Notes: a model not told the origin generated them from the sequence alone. Numbered from the stretch's first letter, positions 1 to 7,864 are shown. The stretch: 33,334 bases of DNA from an uncultured Lachnospiraceae bacterium (GCA_910586095.1 CAJUHQ010000022.1:1-33334), one strand, 5' to 3'. A program made the numbers and translations.

Positions 1-44
1 GCCCTCTCACGGCGAAAACAGGGGTTCGATTCCCCTACGAGCTG
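1..44 (+). tRNA. tRNA-Glu (anticodon CUC), 3' part only
   Basis: The window opens inside a tRNA gene. Bases 1-44 are identical to bases 105-148, the 3' part of the complete tRNA-Glu that follows: anticodon loop CTCTCAC, variable loop, T arm GGTTCGATTCC and the acceptor 3' strand. The 5' half lies outside the window. No CCA is encoded. The spacer to the next copy is about 32 bp. Confidence 0.9.
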
Positions 45-76
45 TTTTACAACTTCAAATTGGAAATATAAATTAT

Positions 77-148
77 GGCTCGTTGGTCAAGCGGTTAAGA
101 CGTCGCCCTCTCACGGCGAAAACAGGGGTTCGATTCCCCTACGAGCTG
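77..148 (+). tRNA. tRNA-Glu (anticodon CUC)
   Basis: This is a full 72-nt cloverleaf. The acceptor GGCTCGT pairs with ACGAGCT (with one G-U at the end), the D stem is GTC/GAC, and the anticodon stem TCGCC/GGCGA encloses loop CTCTCAC, giving anticodon CTC, which reads GAG. The T stem AGGGG/CCCCT has loop TTCGATT and the discriminator is G. CCA is not encoded and must be added after transcription. The anticodon is CUC rather than the universal glutamate anticodon UUC, so this tandem pair is a supplementary isoacceptor. Confidence 0.93.
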
Positions 149-177
149 TTGACTGTTGTAAACAGCCCAACCCACTA

Positions 178-215
178 AATCTTAAAATTCAACTGATGAG
201 TTTTAAGATTTTTTT
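178..215 (+). terminator. intrinsic terminator of the tRNA-Glu operon
   Basis: A perfect 10-bp stem AATCTTAAAA/TTTTAAGATT with a 13-nt loop is followed at once by five more T residues. It lies 30 nt after the last tRNA and before the citrate synthase promoter, so it should end the tRNA transcript. Confidence 0.8.
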
Positions 216-265
216 ATGTACATTTTTTACATTAATTTGTTCAGGAAATGTTAATATTTATTTTC

Positions 266-294
266 TTGTTATACAAGTTGCTTTCAGCTATAAT
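266..294 (+). promoter_or_regulatory. sigma-A promoter for citrate synthase
   Basis: TTGTTA (266-271) and TATAAT (289-294) are separated by exactly 17 bp. The predicted start near 301 leaves a leader of about 50 nt ahead of the citrate synthase gene. The -10 is perfect and the -35 matches 4 of 6. Confidence 0.6.
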
Positions 295-350
295 AATAAG
301 TGAATAGTATAATAGTATTGAGAGATTTTATGTAAGAAAGGGTGTTGTGA

Positions 351-1769
351 ATGGGTGTAAAAAGTGAAAAAACTATAAAGGAGTTTACGCATAAATATAC
401 AAAAGTATGTGTAGACAACAACGCCATCGATCCAGAACTTTTCGATGAATATGGTGTAAAAAGAGGATTGCGTGATAAAAATGGAAAGGGAGTTCTCTCA
501 GGACTTACCAATATATCACTGATAAAATCCTCTGAAGAAAAAGATGGAAAAACAATTCCTTGTGAAGGTGAATTATATTATAGAGGCTATAATATTCATG
601 ATCTGGTGCGAGGTTTCCGAGCAGACGAACGATATGGATTTGATGAGTGCGCCTACTTGCTACTCTTTGGAGATCTTCCAGATAAAACACAACTTTTAGA
701 TTTCAAGAAGACGCTTGGCTATAGTATGACACTTCCAACAAATTTTGTGCGTGATGTCATTATGAAAGCCCCAAGCCATGATATTATGAATTCATTGACA
801 AAGAGTGTGTTGACTCTCGCCTCATATGATGACAGCGTGGCCGATCTATCGCTCAACAACGTACTTCGACAGTGTTTAATGCTTATCAGTGTATTCCCAA
901 TGCTTTCTGTATATGGATATCACGCTTACAATCATTATGAGTGTGATGAAAGTTTATATATACATCGTCCCGATCCAAAACTCTCCACAGCAGAAAATAT
1001 TCTTAGAATGCTCCGACCAGACACACTCTATACTCCTGTGGAAGCGCGCGTGCTCGACGCTGCTTTAGTACTTCATATGGAGCATGGTGGTGGAAATAAT
1101 TCTACATTTACTACTAGAGTAGTCACAAGTGCTGGTTCAGATACATATTCCGTTATTGCGGCTGCATTATCCTCTCTAAAGGGTCCTAAACATGGCGGTG
1201 CGAATATCAAGGTAGTACAAATGATGGAGGATCTGCGCAGAAATGTAGATGATACAACAGATGAGTCTCAAGTACGTGAATATTTATATAGGCTTCTCAA
1301 CAAGCAGGCATTTGATAGAAGTGGATTGATCTATGGTATGGGACATGCTGTCTATTCCATTTCTGACCCACGTGCTCTAGTATTTAAATCCTTTGTAGAG
1401 CGATTAGCAAATGAAAAAAATCGTCATAAAGATTTTGAGTTGTATTCTATGATCGAGCGCCTAGCTCCAGAAGTTATCGCAGAAAAGTGTCGTATTTACA
1501 AGGGTGTAAGTGCAAATGTTGACTTTTATAGCGGATTTGTATATAGTATGCTAGATATTCCTTTAGAGCTATATACACCAATCTTTGCTATTGCACGTAT
1601 TGTAGGTTGGAGCGCTCATCGTATGGAGGAATTAATCAATGCCGATAAGATTATCAGACCAGCATATAAGAGCATCCTTACTTTAAAACCATATCAATCT
1701 TTGACAGATCGCTCTACTCCAAAACTTGATACTCACAATGAAAAAGTATATCAACTTCCAATGAATTAG
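351..1769 (+). CDS. gltA: citrate synthase (citrate/2-methylcitrate synthase family)
   Basis: Cytoplasmic enzyme condensing acetyl-CoA with oxaloacetate to citrate, the entry to the TCA branch and to 2-oxoglutarate and glutamate synthesis. The 472-aa length is slightly above the usual 430-460. The three catalytic residues are visible: H281 in GPKHGGAN, H332 in GMGHAVY followed by DPRA, and D391 in VDFYSG. The substrate-binding segment MEHGGGNNSTF lies at 243-253. The ATG at 351 follows the purine-rich AAGAAAGGG with usual spacing. It appears to be a single-gene unit: its own promoter lies upstream, and no aconitase or isocitrate dehydrogenase is adjacent. Sequence alone cannot separate citrate from 2-methylcitrate synthase. 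Nothing essential is missing. Confidence 0.93.
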   Translation: MGVKSEKTIKEFTHKYTKVCVDNNAIDPELFDEYGVKRGLRDKNGKGVLSGLTNISLIKSSEEKDGKTIPCEGELYYRGYNIHDLVRGFRADERYGFDECAYLLLFGDLPDKTQLLDFKKTLGYSMTLPTNFVRDVIMKAPSHDIMNSLTKSVLTLASYDDSVADLSLNNVLRQCLMLISVFPMLSVYGYHAYNHYECDESLYIHRPDPKLSTAENILRMLRPDTLYTPVEARVLDAALVLHMEHGGGNNSTFTTRVVTSAGSDTYSVIAAALSSLKGPKHGGANIKVVQMMEDLRRNVDDTTDESQVREYLYRLLNKQAFDRSGLIYGMGHAVYSISDPRALVFKSFVERLANEKNRHKDFELYSMIERLAPEVIAEKCRIYKGVSANVDFYSGFVYSMLDIPLELYTPIFAIARIVGWSAHRMEELINADKIIRPAYKSILTLKPYQSLTDRSTPKLDTHNEKVYQLPMN

Positions 1770-1788
1770 ACAAAACGGCTAAAATACA

Positions 1789-1991
1789 ATATATTTGTAA
1801 CAGTTCAGCCATGCAACATTGAATATACAAAATGCTGTTGGGAGCTTGCTCGCATAAGGCATTTTGTATATTCGATTTTATAGGGCGGACGCCCGACATG
1901 AAATAAGTTGTCGGAAATAGCCAAAATGAATTGTCAGATTGTTCAATCCGACAACTTATGAATGGGTATGGCTGAATAGTAACATATATTT
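1789..1991 (+). repeat. nested inverted-repeat element (MITE-like or structured RNA)
   Basis: Outer arms: GTAACAGTTCAGCCAT (1797-1812) and ATGGCTGAATAGTAAC (1968-1983) are inverted repeats of 16 bp with 3 mismatches. Between them sit two further perfect hairpins: a 15-bp stem GAATATACAAAATGC (1821-1835, partner 1859-1873) with GAGC/GCTC inside its loop, and a 13-bp stem (1903-1915, partner 1947-1959). ATATATTT occurs directly outside each end (1789-1796 and 1984-1991), as a target duplication would, although in AT-rich DNA this is weak evidence. There is no open reading frame of note inside. It could be a non-autonomous transposable element or the folded 3' end of the citrate synthase mRNA. 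Confidence 0.55.
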
Positions 1992-2012
1992 TTAAAAAAT
2001 CAAAAAAATATA

Positions 2013-2041
2013 TTGCATTTTCTGGTATATCATGTTAATAT
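2013..2041 (+). promoter_or_regulatory. possible promoter of the rimP-nusA-infB operon
   Basis: TTGCAT (2013-2018) and TAATAT (2036-2041) are 17 bp apart, each matching 4 of 6 consensus bases. An alternative -10, TATAAT at 2039-2044, is perfect but sits 20 bp from that -35. Transcription would start about 20 nt before the terminator hairpin at 2070. Confidence 0.35.
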
Positions 2042-2069
2042 AATTTTAATAATTGATGCTAGATGATAA

Positions 2070-2096
2070 AGAGTGGACTTGCGAGTCCACTCTTTT
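2070..2096 (+). terminator. strong intrinsic terminator or leader attenuator before rimP
   Basis: A perfect 10-bp GC-containing stem AGAGTGGACT/AGTCCACTCT with tetraloop TGCG is followed by TTTTGTTT. It lies 51 nt before rimP. If the operon promoter is upstream at about 2013-2041, it is a leader attenuator; if not, it terminates the citrate synthase transcript and I do not see the operon promoter. Confidence 0.75.
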
Positions 2097-2107
2097 GTTT
2101 GGAAATC

Positions 2108-2270
2108 GCAGTGACTGGTATCTACGATTTAGATGTGAGGTGATCGAATGGCAAAAAAAGATTCCTATGAAGAACGCGCAGAAACATTGTTGATGCCTAT
2201 TGTGGCTGCAATTAATTGTGAAATCTATGACGTGGAGTATGTAAAAGAAGGCAGTGAGTGGTATCTACGA
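2108..2270 (+). repeat. 20-nt direct repeat: rimP leader and rimP coding sequence
   Basis: Bases 2108-2127 in the leader (GCAGTGACTGGTATCTACGA) and 2251-2270 inside rimP differ at only one position (C versus G at the eighth base). The coding copy encodes SEWYLR. The entry spans both copies; the DNA between them is not repeated. The leader copy ends 20 nt before the rimP start and is flanked by AAATCG/CGATTT, which could form a hairpin. Confidence 0.7.
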
Positions 2271-2624
2271 GCATATATTGATAAACCAGACGGTGTAACA
2301 ATTACTGATTGTGAGACAATCAGTCGCGCCTTATCTCAAAAGTTGGATGAGGAAGATTTCATTCCAGACGCCTATATTCTAGAAGTGTCTAGCCCTGGGC
2401 TTGGAAGAGCACTCAAAAAAGATAAACATCTTGAAAAGAGTATTGGTATGGAAGTAGAGATAAAAACCTATAAGCCAATTGACAAACAGAAAGAATTTAT
2501 CGGCATTTTAAAATCCTATGATAAGGATACTATCACCATAGAGACAGAAGGCGATTCGATACCAGCAGACAAAGTCTTTGCAAAATCTGATATAGCAATC
2601 GTTAAATTGACATTTGATTTCTAA
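2148..2624 (+). CDS. rimP: ribosome maturation factor RimP
   Basis: A cytoplasmic 30S assembly factor needed for proper maturation of the small subunit. The 158-aa length is typical. The N-terminal domain (about 1-85) contains the family's characteristic YDVEYVKEGSEWYLRAYIDKP and a later EVSSPGLGRAL stretch; the C-terminal SH3-like domain (about 90-158) starts around KSIGMEVEIKTY. The start is ATG with an AGGTGA Shine-Dalgarno. It is the first gene of the conserved rimP-nusA-ylxR-ylxQ-infB-rbfA cluster. A 148-bp gap separates it from nusA, wider than the other joints in the operon. Confidence 0.95.
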   Translation: MAKKDSYEERAETLLMPIVAAINCEIYDVEYVKEGSEWYLRAYIDKPDGVTITDCETISRALSQKLDEEDFIPDAYILEVSSPGLGRALKKDKHLEKSIGMEVEIKTYKPIDKQKEFIGILKSYDKDTITIETEGDSIPADKVFAKSDIAIVKLTFDF

Positions 2625-2625
2625 A

Positions 2626-2712
2626 AAATAAACCATCTTGAATCTGTGCATATCAAACTATACTATATTCTAATGATAACAAACAGATGAAACACAGCAT
2701 AAATGGTTATTT
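2626..2712 (+). other. rimP-nusA spacer with possible stem structure
   Basis: AAATAAACCAT (2626-2636) can pair with ATGGTTATTT (2703-2712) with one bulge, and CTGTG (2644-2648) with CACAG (2693-2697) inside it. Between the arms, TTGAAT (2638-2643) and TACTAT (2661-2666) are 17 bp apart and could be a weak secondary promoter for nusA. Neither reading is strong. Confidence 0.3.
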
Positions 2713-2772
2713 CTAATGATGTAGCAAAAGCGCGGTATATTGGCTTTTTAACTATAGGAGGGTAATGGAAAA

Positions 2773-4002
2773 ATGAATAAGGAATTAATGGAGGCACTGA
2801 ATAATCTAGAGAAAGAGAAAGAAATCAGCAAGGAAACTCTTTTCGAGGCAATTGAAAATTCGCTTCTAACAGCCTGCAAGAATCATTTTGGAAAGGCAGA
2901 CAATATCACAGTGCAGATTGATAGGGAAACCTGTGATTTCCTAGTATATGCCACAAAGGAAATCGTTGCAGTTCCAGAGGAGGTAGAGGACAAAGTCACC
3001 CAGATCTGTATTGATGATGCTATTCAAATTTCTAAAAATGCCGTGATTGGCGATACCATCAATGTGGAAATCAAATCAAAAGAATTCGGACGTATTGCAA
3101 CACAAAATGCAAAAAATGTTATTTTACAGAAAATCCGCGAGGAAGAGAGAAGCGTAGTATACAATCAGTTTTATGAGAAAGAAAAGGATGTGGTCACAGG
3201 TATTGTACAGCGTTATATCGGCAAAAATATCAGCATCAACTTAGGAAAGGCAGATGCTGTGCTCAATGAGGCAGAGCAAGTTAAGGGAGAAGAGTTTAGT
3301 CCCACTGAGCGCATCAAGATCTATATCCTAGAGGTTAAGAATACGCCAAAAGGGCCACGTATTCTTGTCAGCAGAACACACCCAGAACTTGTAAAACGAC
3401 TTTTTGAGGCAGAAGTGACAGAAATTCGAGATGGAACCGTAGAAATTATGAGCATTGCCCGCGAGGCAGGTAGCCGCACAAAACTGGCAGTCAGAACTAA
3501 CAATCCCAATGTTGACGCAGTAGGTGCTTGTGTAGGTATGAATGGTGCGCGAGTAAATGCTATTGTAGAAGAGCTTCGTGGTGAGAAGATTGATATTGTC
3601 AACTGGGATGAAAATCCTGGCAACTTTATTCAAAATGCGCTTTCTCCTGCCAAAATTGTAGCAGTGTTTGCAGATCCTGACGAAAAGACAGCAAAGGTGG
3701 TTGTTCCTGATTATCAACTTTCGCTAGCTATAGGTAAAGAAGGACAAAATGCAAGGCTTGCTGCGCGACTGACTGGTTATAAGATTGACATCAAATCAGA
3801 AACACAAGCAAAGGATGCAGAAGGTTTTCGCTATGAAGATTATATGTATGATGAGGATGGAGATGTTTATTACGAGGAAGAATATGTAGAAAGCGAATAT
3901 GAAAGTGAGCAAGATGTAGCAAACTATACTGAATCAGAACAATCAGCCTTTGAGACAGTAGACTATGACAAAGTCGATGATGCGAAGGAGAACGAGGAAT
4001 AA
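2773..4002 (+). CDS. nusA: transcription termination/antitermination factor NusA
   Basis: NusA binds RNA polymerase and nascent RNA and controls pausing, termination and antitermination. Domains in order: N-terminal RNAP-binding domain (about 1-125), S1 domain (about 135-200, starting near DVVTGIVQRYIG), KH1 (about 225-285, with GACVGMNGARV) and KH2 (about 300-345, with IGKEGQNARLAARLTGY). The last about 60 residues (350-409) are an acidic, tyrosine-rich tail without the C-terminal AR repeats of proteobacterial NusA, as expected in Firmicutes. It starts at ATG after TAGGAGGGTAA, a strong Shine-Dalgarno. Its TAA stop is directly followed by the ylxR ATG, so translation is probably coupled. Confidence 0.96.
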   Translation: MNKELMEALNNLEKEKEISKETLFEAIENSLLTACKNHFGKADNITVQIDRETCDFLVYATKEIVAVPEEVEDKVTQICIDDAIQISKNAVIGDTINVEIKSKEFGRIATQNAKNVILQKIREEERSVVYNQFYEKEKDVVTGIVQRYIGKNISINLGKADAVLNEAEQVKGEEFSPTERIKIYILEVKNTPKGPRILVSRTHPELVKRLFEAEVTEIRDGTVEIMSIAREAGSRTKLAVRTNNPNVDAVGACVGMNGARVNAIVEELRGEKIDIVNWDENPGNFIQNALSPAKIVAVFADPDEKTAKVVVPDYQLSLAIGKEGQNARLAARLTGYKIDIKSETQAKDAEGFRYEDYMYDEDGDVYYEEEYVESEYESEQDVANYTESEQSAFETVDYDKVDDAKENEE

Positions 4003-4269
4003 ATGGCAAAAAAAATCCCGATGAGACAATGTATCGGCTGTGGTGAGATGAAAAGTAAAAAGGAGATGTTGCGAGTCCTTCGCACAGAAAATGAAGGCAT
4101 TTTACTTGACACAACAGGCAGGAAAAACGGCAGAGGAGCATACATATGCCCAAATCCTGAATGTATGAAGAAAGTTCAAAAATCAAGAGGGCTTGACAGA
4201 GCTTTTAAGATGACAGTGCCCCAAGAAGTCTATGACCGTCTGGCAAAGGAGATAGAATCATTTGGATAA
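4003..4269 (+). CDS. ylxR: YlxR family RNA-binding protein (RnpM, RNase P modulator)
   Basis: An 88-aa basic protein of the YlxR/DUF448 family, in its standard place between nusA and ylxQ. The family signature is visible: MRQCIGCGEMKSKKEMLRV near the start and GRKNGRGAYIC with CMKKVQKSRGLDRAF further on. YlxR-type proteins bind RNA; the B. subtilis member was reported to bind RNase P RNA and modulate its activity. That role is taken from the family and not shown here. Its ATG touches the nusA stop, and its end overlaps the ylxQ start by 8 nt. Confidence 0.92.
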   Translation: MAKKIPMRQCIGCGEMKSKKEMLRVLRTENEGILLDTTGRKNGRGAYICPNPECMKKVQKSRGLDRAFKMTVPQEVYDRLAKEIESFG

Positions 4270-4633
4270 ACAAGTTTTTAATGAAGAATCTTTTAATAAA
4301 GAGCATTTGGATAAAAGATATGTGGATAAAATCTACTCCATGTTAGGTCTTGCCATGAAAGCTGGCAAAGTAGTAAGCGGAGAGTTTGCAACAGACAAAA
4401 ATATAAAAAGCCAAAGAGCATGGCTGGTCATTATACCAGAAGACGCATCAAATAATACCAAAAAGATGTTCTCCAACATGTGTGATTTTTACAAAGTACC
4501 TTTACATTTTTTTGGCACTAAGGAAACACTTGGTCATGCTGTTGGCAAATCCATGCGGTCTTCTCTTGCTATTATAGATGAAGGCTTTGCAAAATCACTG
4601 GTAAAACAATTAGAACAGTCTGTCGGACAATAA
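4262..4633 (+). CDS. ylxQ: YlxQ, L7Ae/L30e family RNA-binding protein
   Basis: A 123-aa protein whose L7Ae-type fold begins around residue 25 (YSMLGLAMKAGKVVSGE), with the internal LVIIPEDASNNTKK and the later VPLHFFGTKETLGHAVGK typical of kink-turn binding relatives. Proteins of this family bind K-turn RNA; the biological role of YlxQ is not settled. The likely start is TTG at 4262, overlapping ylxR by 8 nt, with AAAGGAG about 10 nt upstream. A second in-frame TTG (4308) would give a length closer to the usual 100 aa, so the first 15 residues are uncertain. Confidence 0.88.
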   Translation: MDKQVFNEESFNKEHLDKRYVDKIYSMLGLAMKAGKVVSGEFATDKNIKSQRAWLVIIPEDASNNTKKMFSNMCDFYKVPLHFFGTKETLGHAVGKSMRSSLAIIDEGFAKSLVKQLEQSVGQ

Positions 4634-4705
4634 TATCAAACAGGCATAAGTTCCACATATTTTGATTAGAATGCCTGCAAATGAAGGCAAATGGGAGTTA
4701 GTAAT

Positions 4706-7700
4706 ATGGCAAAAATGAAAGTATATGAGCTTGCACAGGAAATCGGTGTAAAAAGCGCGGAAATCCTTGCATTATTAAAAAATAAAGGTATAGAGGTAAA
4801 AAGCCACATGAGTGTATTAGAGGACGGACAGGTCGAAGATGTAAAAAAAGCTATAAAGACACCTGCCAAGTCAGAAGAGGCACCTAAAGCGACAGAAGGT
4901 TCAGAAGCACCCAAGGAAAAAAAGGCGCCTGCTAAAACTGGTGAAGGTATTGTAAAGAAAAAGAAAAGCATTATATTTGTAAGCAATCCGCACAATTCTA
5001 AGATGCCCGGAGCAGCTCAGATCCCCAGGAAACCTGAAAAGAAGGCGACACCAACACCACAACAAACAGGAAAGTCTTCTGTAGAAAAGCCTGTGACAGA
5101 AAAGGAAACACCAATAAAGAAAACTATAGAACCAGTATCTGTAAAATCTGTGTCTCCCACGTCTCCTGAGACAAGACCAGTAAAATCAGAAACTACGAAA
5201 CCAGAAGTTTCTAAACCTGAGACTGCTAAGCCAGAAGTTTCTAAACCTGAAACTACGAAACCAGAAATTTCTAAGCCTGAGACTGTTAAGTCAGAAGTTT
5301 CTAAACCTGAAGCTACAAAACCAGAAGTTTCTAAACCTGAGACTGCTAAGCCAGAAGTTTCTAAACCTGAAGCTACAAAACCAGAAGTTTCTAAACCTGC
5401 AACTGCTAAGCCAGAAGTTTCTAAACCTGAAATTTCTAAACCACAGTCAATCAAAACAGAGTCCATAAAATCCGAATCTACAAGAGGAACTGAACCAACA
5501 CAATCCAAATCTATACCTATAAAAACAGACCACCGAAATGATAATCCGCGCCGTGATAATCGCGACAATCAAAACGATGGACAGCGCCGTGATAATCGCA
5601 ACGATCGCAATGATGGACAGCGTCGTGACAATCGCAATGATCGCAATGATGGACAGCGCCGTGATAATCGTGACAACCGCAATGATGGGCAACGTCGTGA
5701 TAATCGCAACGATCGCAATGATGGACAGCGTCGTGACAATCGCAATGATCGCAATGATGGACAGCGCCGTGACAACCGCAATGATGGACAGCGTCGTGAC
5801 GGGCAAGGAGGAAGACCTAACTCAGGGTATAACAATGGACGTGATAATGATCGCATCCGTGACAATAGAGGCGGTTACGGTGGAAAGAGTGCCAATAAGG
5901 GAAGCTATGTTCCCGAAAGCCCTATAAAGGATGCTGAGAAACATAGAGATGAAGAAAAACGGCGAATCAGCCAAGAGAAAGATAAACGCAACCGCAAAGA
6001 TTTCATGTATGAAGAAGACGAAAATGGCATGAAGAATATCAAGGGCAAAAATAAACCTGGCAAGTTTATCAAACCTGAGAAAAAACCTGCGGAAGCTGTT
6101 GAAGAGCAGATCAAAGTCATCACACTGCCTGAAACAATTACAATCAAAGAACTTGCTGATAAGATGAAAATACAGCCTTCTGTTATTGTTAAAAAATTAT
6201 TCCTGCAAGGACAAATTGTTACAGTAAATCAAGAAATCCCTTATGAGACCGCAGAAAATATTGCCATTGAATATGATATTATCTGCGAGCAGGAAGTAAA
6301 AGTAGATGTTATTGAAGAATTGCTTAAAGAAAATGAAGAGAATCCTACTGACATGATTTCGCGTCCTCCTGTTATTTGTGTTATGGGACATGTAGATCAT
6401 GGTAAGACTTCTCTTTTAGACGCCATCAGAAAAACCAATGTGACCGACAAAGAAGCCGGTGGTATCACACAGCATATTGGTGCGTACACTGTTAATATCA
6501 ACGACCAAAAAATTACATTCCTCGACACACCAGGACATGAGGCTTTCACCGCAATGCGTATGCGTGGAGCTAACTCCACAGACATTGCAATTCTAGTAGT
6601 GGCAGCAGATGATGGTGTTATGCCACAAACTGTAGAAGCAATCAATCATGCAAAGGCAGCAGAGATTGAAATTATTGTAGCTGTCAATAAAATTGATAAA
6701 CCTGGCGCAAACATTGAGCGTGTAAAACAAGAGCTTACAGAATACGGTTTAATTGCAGAGGATTGGGGTGGAAGTACTGTCTTTGTACCTGTGTCAGCAA
6801 AGAGTGGTGAGGGCATTGAGCAGCTATTAGAAATGATCTTGCTAACTGCCGAAGTGCTTGAGTTAAAGGCAAACCCTGACAGACGGGCAAGAGGTCTTGT
6901 GATCGAAGCTGAGCTCGATAAAGGACGTGGGCCAGTTGCCACTATTTTAGTACAAAAAGGAACTCTGAGAATAGGTGATTTTGTATCCGCAGGCGCTGCC
7001 ATTGGTAAAGTACGTGCTATGGTCGATGATAAGGGCCGAAGAGTCAAGGAAGCAGGACCATCTACTCCAGTAGAAATCTTGGGACTCAGTGATGTGCCCA
7101 ATGCAGGTGAAATTTTTATTGCTCATGAAAATGATAAAGAAGCAAAATATTATGCAGAAACTTTCGTGGCACAGAATAAAGAAAAGCTCCTAGAAGATAC
7201 TAAAGCTAAGATGTCTCTCGATGATCTGTTCTCACAAATTCAAGCAGGTAATCTAAAAGAACTGAACCTCATCATTAAGGCAGATGTGCAAGGTAGCGTA
7301 GAAGCTGTTAAGCAAAGTCTTATGAAACTATCCAACGAAGAAGTGGTTGTGAAGTGTATTCATGGCGGTGTAGGTGCCATCAACGAATCAGACGTCACAT
7401 TGGCATCTGCCTCTAAGGCCATTATCATTGGTTTTAATGTTCGTCCAGATGCACAGGCAAAAACAACTGCCGAGCGTGAGGGCGTAGATGTACGATTGTA
7501 CAAAGTAATTTATCAGGCAATAGAAGATATCGAATCTGCGATGAAGGGTATGTTAGACCCAATTTTTGAGGAGAAAGTTATCGGTCACGCTGAGGTAAGA
7601 CAGATCTTCAAGGCATCTGCAGTAGGCAATATTGCAGGATCTTATGTGCTTGATGGTATATTCCAAAGAGACTGCAAAGTTCGCATCAGTCGTGGAGGAG

Positions 7701-7864
7701 AGCAAATTTATGAAGGAAAACTTGCCTCACTCAAACGATTTAAGGATGATGTCAAGGAAGTCAAATCAGGCTTTGAATGTGGTTTTGTATTTGAGGGATA
7801 CGACAGTATGCAGGAACTAGACATTGTAGAGGCATATATTATGGTGGAGGTTCCTAGACAATGA
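4706..7864 (+). CDS. infB: translation initiation factor IF-2
   Basis: IF-2 is the GTPase that places initiator tRNA on the 30S subunit and promotes subunit joining. I chose the ATG at 4706 because GGGAG lies 8 nt upstream and MAKMKVYELA is the usual IF-2 N-terminus; an ATG at 4691 would add 5 residues. The product is 1052 aa, longer than most Firmicute IF-2 (700-950), because of a long low-complexity region: ten-residue KPEVSKPETA-like repeats and then twelve-residue NDGQRRDNRNDR-like repeats. The core is normal: IF2-N domain (ITIKELADKMKIQPSVIVKKL), G1 GHVDHGKT (about residue 561), G3 DTPGHEAF, G4 NKID, G5 SAKSGEG, then the beta-barrel and fMet-tRNA binding domains. Its stop overlaps the rbfA start by 4 nt. 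Confidence 0.96.
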   Translation: MAKMKVYELAQEIGVKSAEILALLKNKGIEVKSHMSVLEDGQVEDVKKAIKTPAKSEEAPKATEGSEAPKEKKAPAKTGEGIVKKKKSIIFVSNPHNSKMPGAAQIPRKPEKKATPTPQQTGKSSVEKPVTEKETPIKKTIEPVSVKSVSPTSPETRPVKSETTKPEVSKPETAKPEVSKPETTKPEISKPETVKSEVSKPEATKPEVSKPETAKPEVSKPEATKPEVSKPATAKPEVSKPEISKPQSIKTESIKSESTRGTEPTQSKSIPIKTDHRNDNPRRDNRDNQNDGQRRDNRNDRNDGQRRDNRNDRNDGQRRDNRDNRNDGQRRDNRNDRNDGQRRDNRNDRNDGQRRDNRNDGQRRDGQGGRPNSGYNNGRDNDRIRDNRGGYGGKSANKGSYVPESPIKDAEKHRDEEKRRISQEKDKRNRKDFMYEEDENGMKNIKGKNKPGKFIKPEKKPAEAVEEQIKVITLPETITIKELADKMKIQPSVIVKKLFLQGQIVTVNQEIPYETAENIAIEYDIICEQEVKVDVIEELLKENEENPTDMISRPPVICVMGHVDHGKTSLLDAIRKTNVTDKEAGGITQHIGAYTVNINDQKITFLDTPGHEAFTAMRMRGANSTDIAILVVAADDGVMPQTVEAINHAKAAEIEIIVAVNKIDKPGANIERVKQELTEYGLIAEDWGGSTVFVPVSAKSGEGIEQLLEMILLTAEVLELKANPDRRARGLVIEAELDKGRGPVATILVQKGTLRIGDFVSAGAAIGKVRAMVDDKGRRVKEAGPSTPVEILGLSDVPNAGEIFIAHENDKEAKYYAETFVAQNKEKLLEDTKAKMSLDDLFSQIQAGNLKELNLIIKADVQGSVEAVKQSLMKLSNEEVVVKCIHGGVGAINESDVTLASASKAIIIGFNVRPDAQAKTTAEREGVDVRLYKVIYQAIEDIESAMKGMLDPIFEEKVIGHAEVRQIFKASAVGNIAGSYVLDGIFQRDCKVRISRGGEQIYEGKLASLKRFKDDVKEVKSGFECGFVFEGYDSMQELDIVEAYIMVEVPRQ
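5198..5437 (+). repeat. 30-bp tandem repeat in infB (KPEVSKPETA, 8 copies)
   Basis: Eight consecutive 30-bp units encode KP-E-V/I-SKPE-T/A-A/T variants. Units differ by a few bases (for example GAGACTGCTAAG versus GAAACTACGAAA), so the array is old enough to have diverged. The repeated dipeptide KP, lysine and glutamate suggest a stiff, charged linker. Confidence 0.9.
5537..5805 (+). repeat. 36-bp tandem repeat in infB (NDGQRRDNRNDR)
   Basis: Six 36-bp units followed by two shortened ones encode NDGQRRDNR-N/D-D/N-R. The composition is almost only N, D, R, G and Q, similar to RNA-binding low-complexity regions. It is followed by a glycine-arginine rich stretch (RNSGY/RGGYGG type) up to about 5890. 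Confidence 0.9.

Noticed and set aside
3321..4186. Minus-strand frames opposite nusA and ylxR
   Set aside because: They lie fully opposite well-supported genes, have no ribosome binding site, and their peptides look like no family.
5198..5805. CRISPR-like regular repeats
   Set aside because: The units follow each other without unique spacers and are in frame with infB; they are protein-coding tandem repeats.
5447..5865. Long reading frames in several other frames and on the minus strand over the infB repeats
   Set aside because: They come from the periodic 30- and 36-bp repeats of infB, give low-complexity peptides and have no start signals of their own.
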